Under the pieces are notes generated by a model. That model searched no databases. It saw only the letters and a list, made by a program, of their open reading frames with translations, and had not been told where the DNA came from. A DNA stretch of 62,101 nucleotides from Lentzea cavernae (lineage in GTDB: Bacteria; Actinomycetota; Actinomycetes; Mycobacteriales; Pseudonocardiaceae). A program made the position numbers and the translations under genes. Positions 60,096-62,101 of the stretch are shown here, one piece after another (within the stretch, counting starts at the first letter, position 1; each line of letters begins with the position of its first letter). The DNA is taken from the NCBI RefSeq assembly GCF_014653695.1, contig NZ_BNAR01000031.1, positions 1 to 62,101 on the forward strand. Reading direction: 5' to 3'.

Positions 60096-60890
60096 GTGGA
60101 ACTCACCGGCAAGGTCGCGCTCATCACCGGCGGATCCAACGGCATCGGCGCCGCGTCCGCCCGGCGTCTGGCAGCCCGCGGCGCCCACGTCGTGGTCGCG
60201 GACGTGGACGCCGACCAGGGCAAGGCCGTCGCCGACGAGATCGGCGGCGTGTTCGTGCGGTGCGATGTCACCCAACCGGCTGATTCGGCCGAGGCCGTCG
60301 CCCTGGCCGTGCGCGAGTTCGGCGGGCTCGACATCGCGTTCCTGAACGCCGGCATCGGCACCGGCTGCTCGCTCGGCGACGACTTCGACGTCGAGACCTA
60401 CCGCCGCGCGATGGCCATCAACCTCGACGGTGTCGTCTACGGCGCGCACTACGCGTTGCCCGAGGTGCGCAAGCGCGGCGGCCAGATCATCGCCACGGCC
60501 TCCATGGCGGGTCTCATGCCCATGCCGGGAGACCCCGTCTACGGCGCGAACAAGGCCGCCGTCGTCGGCCTCATGCGCTCGCTCGCCGGCGCGCACCCGG
60601 ACGTGCGCGTGAACGCCCTGTGCCCCGGCTTCGCCGACACCAACATCATCGTGCCGCTGCGCTCGACCCTGGACGAGATCGGCATGCCGATCATCCCGGT
60701 GTCCGCCGTGGTGGACGCCTTCCTGTCCATCGTGGAGGGTTCGGGCACGGGCGAGGCCTGGTTCGTGCAGGCCGGTCGCCCCTCGGAGCCGTTCGGCTTC
60801 CGCAACCCGCCCGGCCCCCGCGCCGCCGACGGCTCGCGCATCGGCGCCGCCTCCCTGGACCCCGTTTCCATCGCGCTTGAGGAGAACTGA
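60096..60890 (+). CDS. SDR family oxidoreductase
   Basis: The GTG at 60096 fits the AGGAGG nine bases upstream better than the GTG at 60090, giving 264 residues. It has TGGSNGIGAASARRLA, VADVDAD (NAD type), FLNAGIGTG, a Ser in ATASMAGLMPMPGD, YGANKAA, and CPGFADTNIIVPL. The usual C-terminal GG-x-W end is replaced by a proline-rich tail (GFRNPPGPRAADG). It is coupled to the following quinone oxidoreductase-like gene with two bases between. Confidence 0.92.
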   Translation: MELTGKVALITGGSNGIGAASARRLAARGAHVVVADVDADQGKAVADEIGGVFVRCDVTQPADSAEAVALAVREFGGLDIAFLNAGIGTGCSLGDDFDVETYRRAMAINLDGVVYGAHYALPEVRKRGGQIIATASMAGLMPMPGDPVYGANKAAVVGLMRSLAGAHPDVRVNALCPGFADTNIIVPLRSTLDEIGMPIIPVSAVVDAFLSIVEGSGTGEAWFVQAGRPSEPFGFRNPPGPRAADGSRIGAASLDPVSIALEEN

Positions 60891-60892
60891 CC

Positions 60893-61864
60893 GTGCGTGC
60901 CATCCAGATCACCGAGTTCGGCGGCCCCGAGGTGCTGCAGCAGGTCGACCTGCCCGACCCCGTCGCGGGCGAGGGCGAGGTGCTGATCACCGTCTCGCGC
61001 GCCGGCCTGAACTACGCGGACACGCACCAGGCCGAGAACTCCTACCTGGCGAAGATGGAGCTGCCGCTGGTGCCCGGCGGCGAAGTCGTCGGCACCACCG
61101 CTGACGGGCGCCGGGTCGTGGCTCTGACCAAGAACTCCGGCGGGTACGCGGAGAAGGCAGTGGCGCCGTTGCTCACGACCTTCGACGTTCCTGATGGTGT
61201 GGACGACCTGACTGCCCTGTCGTTGATCGTTCAGGGGGCCACGGCTTGGTTGTTGTTGCGTAAGTCCACGCACATGGAGCCTGGTGAGTCGGTCGTCGTG
61301 CACGCCGCTGCTGGTGGTGTGGGGACGATTGCCGTGCAGCTGGCCAAGTTGTGGGGCGCGGGTCGTGTGATCGCCACTGCTTCTTCTGAGGAGAAGCGGA
61401 AGCTGGCCCTGGATCTCGGGGCTGATGTTGCTGTTGACTCTCGTGCTGCCGACATGACCGCCGCTTTGAAGGAAGCCAACGGTGGGCGGCGGGTCGATGT
61501 CGTGCTGGACATGACTGGAGGGGCTACCACTGATCAGTCGTTGGTGGCGCTGGCTCCGTTTGGGCGGCTTGCGTTTTATGGCATGGCCTCGCGGGAAAGG
61601 CCGAAGCCGGTTGACCTCGGGGCGTTGCTGGTGCACTCCACGGCCGTTGCGGGTATGTGGTTGCCGCACGCCCTGAAGGTTCGGGATGCGGAGCACGGGA
61701 CTCTTGCGCATCGGGCGATGGCGGAGCTTTTTGAGCTTGTGGTGGATGGGAAGTTGAAGGCCGTTCCTGGTGGGGAGTACGGGTTGGGGGAGGTTCGGCA
61801 GGCCCACGAGGACCTTCGGTCTCGTCGGACTGCTGGGAAGTTGTTGTTGGATCCGTCTCGCTAG
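60893..61864 (+). CDS. Zinc-independent quinone oxidoreductase/alcohol dehydrogenase family protein
   Basis: The 323-residue MDR-type protein starts at GTG 60893. ITEFGGPEVLQQVDLPDP, RAGLNYADTHQ, the nucleotide loop VHAAAGGVGTIAVQLAKLWGA and GRLAFYGMASRERPKP mark the quinone oxidoreductase branch; zinc ligands are absent. Base use changes inside the gene: the first third is C-rich at third positions, whereas from about 61180 many codons end in T or G (GCT, GGT, TTG, CTT, TTT). Confidence 0.9.
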   Translation: MRAIQITEFGGPEVLQQVDLPDPVAGEGEVLITVSRAGLNYADTHQAENSYLAKMELPLVPGGEVVGTTADGRRVVALTKNSGGYAEKAVAPLLTTFDVPDGVDDLTALSLIVQGATAWLLLRKSTHMEPGESVVVHAAAGGVGTIAVQLAKLWGAGRVIATASSEEKRKLALDLGADVAVDSRAADMTAALKEANGGRRVDVVLDMTGGATTDQSLVALAPFGRLAFYGMASRERPKPVDLGALLVHSTAVAGMWLPHALKVRDAEHGTLAHRAMAELFELVVDGKLKAVPGGEYGLGEVRQAHEDLRSRRTAGKLLLDPSR

Positions 61865-61913
61865 ATTCGTCGTTTCCCCTGTTGCGGGCGGCCTGTTGCG
61901 GTTGCGTGCTTCC

Positions 61914-61934
61914 TCTGGGGGCTCTGCCCCCAGA
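61914..61934. terminator. Terminator after the SDR-quinone oxidoreductase operon
   Basis: TCTGGGGGC and GCCCCCAGA form a 9-bp perfect stem with the triloop TCT, 50 bases after the stop. Nothing else supported by the sequence was seen in 61865-62101, which is GT-rich and non-coding in appearance. Confidence 0.8.
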
Positions 61935-62101
61935 CCCCCGGCAATCTGATCCGGGGGGTGGCGCCGCCGGTAGGTAGATGGCACGCCTGTTGCGTTGGGC
62001 GGCTGTCTGTTTCGTAGTTGGGTTGCGTTGGCGGTGGGGTCCCGTCACAAGTCGCACCAGGAGCTGGCCACACCTGAGGGGTGAGGTCAAGTCGACGAAA
62101 A

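Noticed and set aside
1..62101. CRISPR array, tRNA, rRNA, integrase or transposase
   Set aside because: No regularly spaced repeats, cloverleaf-like segments or recombinase motifs were recognised on either strand by eye.

Overview
The window is a GC-rich, gene-dense actinomycete chromosome segment. Several traits point to the order Pseudonocardiales (a Lentzea, Saccharothrix, Amycolatopsis or Actinosynnema type organism), but this is inferred from protein character only. The traits are strong G/C third-position use, frequent GTG starts, 4-bp GTGA/ATGA gene overlaps, an XRE-DUF397 pair, DUF3040, SpoOM-like and LCP proteins, and a second SecA. No rRNA, tRNA, CRISPR array, transposase or prophage was seen. 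No gene-free stretch exceeds about 240 bases.

Region 1 (1-16.2 kb) starts with a long inverted repeat, then two acyl-CoA dehydrogenases divergent from a TetR regulator with a near-perfect palindromic operator between them. It continues with an NHEJ-type LigD polymerase domain, a NACHT STAND ATPase, small hypothetical genes, a 21-residue ORF with eight cysteines (8028-8093), an alpha/beta hydrolase lipoprotein whose nucleophile position is Gly, a DMT exporter, an ATP-dependent DNA ligase (LigC type), a RibD-C reductase, a ZapE-like ATPase, DUF3040 and an ABC-F protein.

Region 2 (16.2-28.4 kb) carries a GNAT, DUF2252, ornithine aminotransferase, PPK2, a Tat-exported lactonase-fold protein, a shortened SGNH esterase, a HipA-like kinase with DUF3037, an LCP protein, a 35-residue small protein, and an apparent operon of 3-hydroxybutyrate dehydrogenase, MHS symporter and GAF-PucR regulator.

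Region 3 (28.3-39.9 kb) is an apparently complete choline to glycine catabolic cluster built around an IclR regulator. The leftward arm holds a Rieske ferredoxin, its reductase, betaine aldehyde dehydrogenase, a choline-oxidase-like GMC flavoprotein and an APC permease. The rightward arm holds a dimethylglycine-oxidase-like FAD/GcvT protein, a monomeric sarcosine oxidase and a Rieske glycine betaine monooxygenase. The inferred route is choline, betaine aldehyde, glycine betaine, dimethylglycine, sarcosine, glycine.

Region 4 (39.9-62.1 kb) contains SecA2, an MFS (MHS) transporter with a single-chain acyl-CoA carboxylase, SpoOM, a GlsB-like protein, and a TetR divergent from an LCAD-like dehydrogenase, thiolase and SDR operon. 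An SBP-VWA surface module, a DEDDh exonuclease, an XRE/DUF397 pair, DUF2855, a second TetR, MaoC and three more oxidoreductases follow. A palindrome, CTAAGC-N4-GCTTAG, occurs upstream of the carboxylase, twice upstream of the dehydrogenase operon, and between the last two divergent SDR units. It defines a probable local acyl-CoA regulon of the TetR at 48140-48760.
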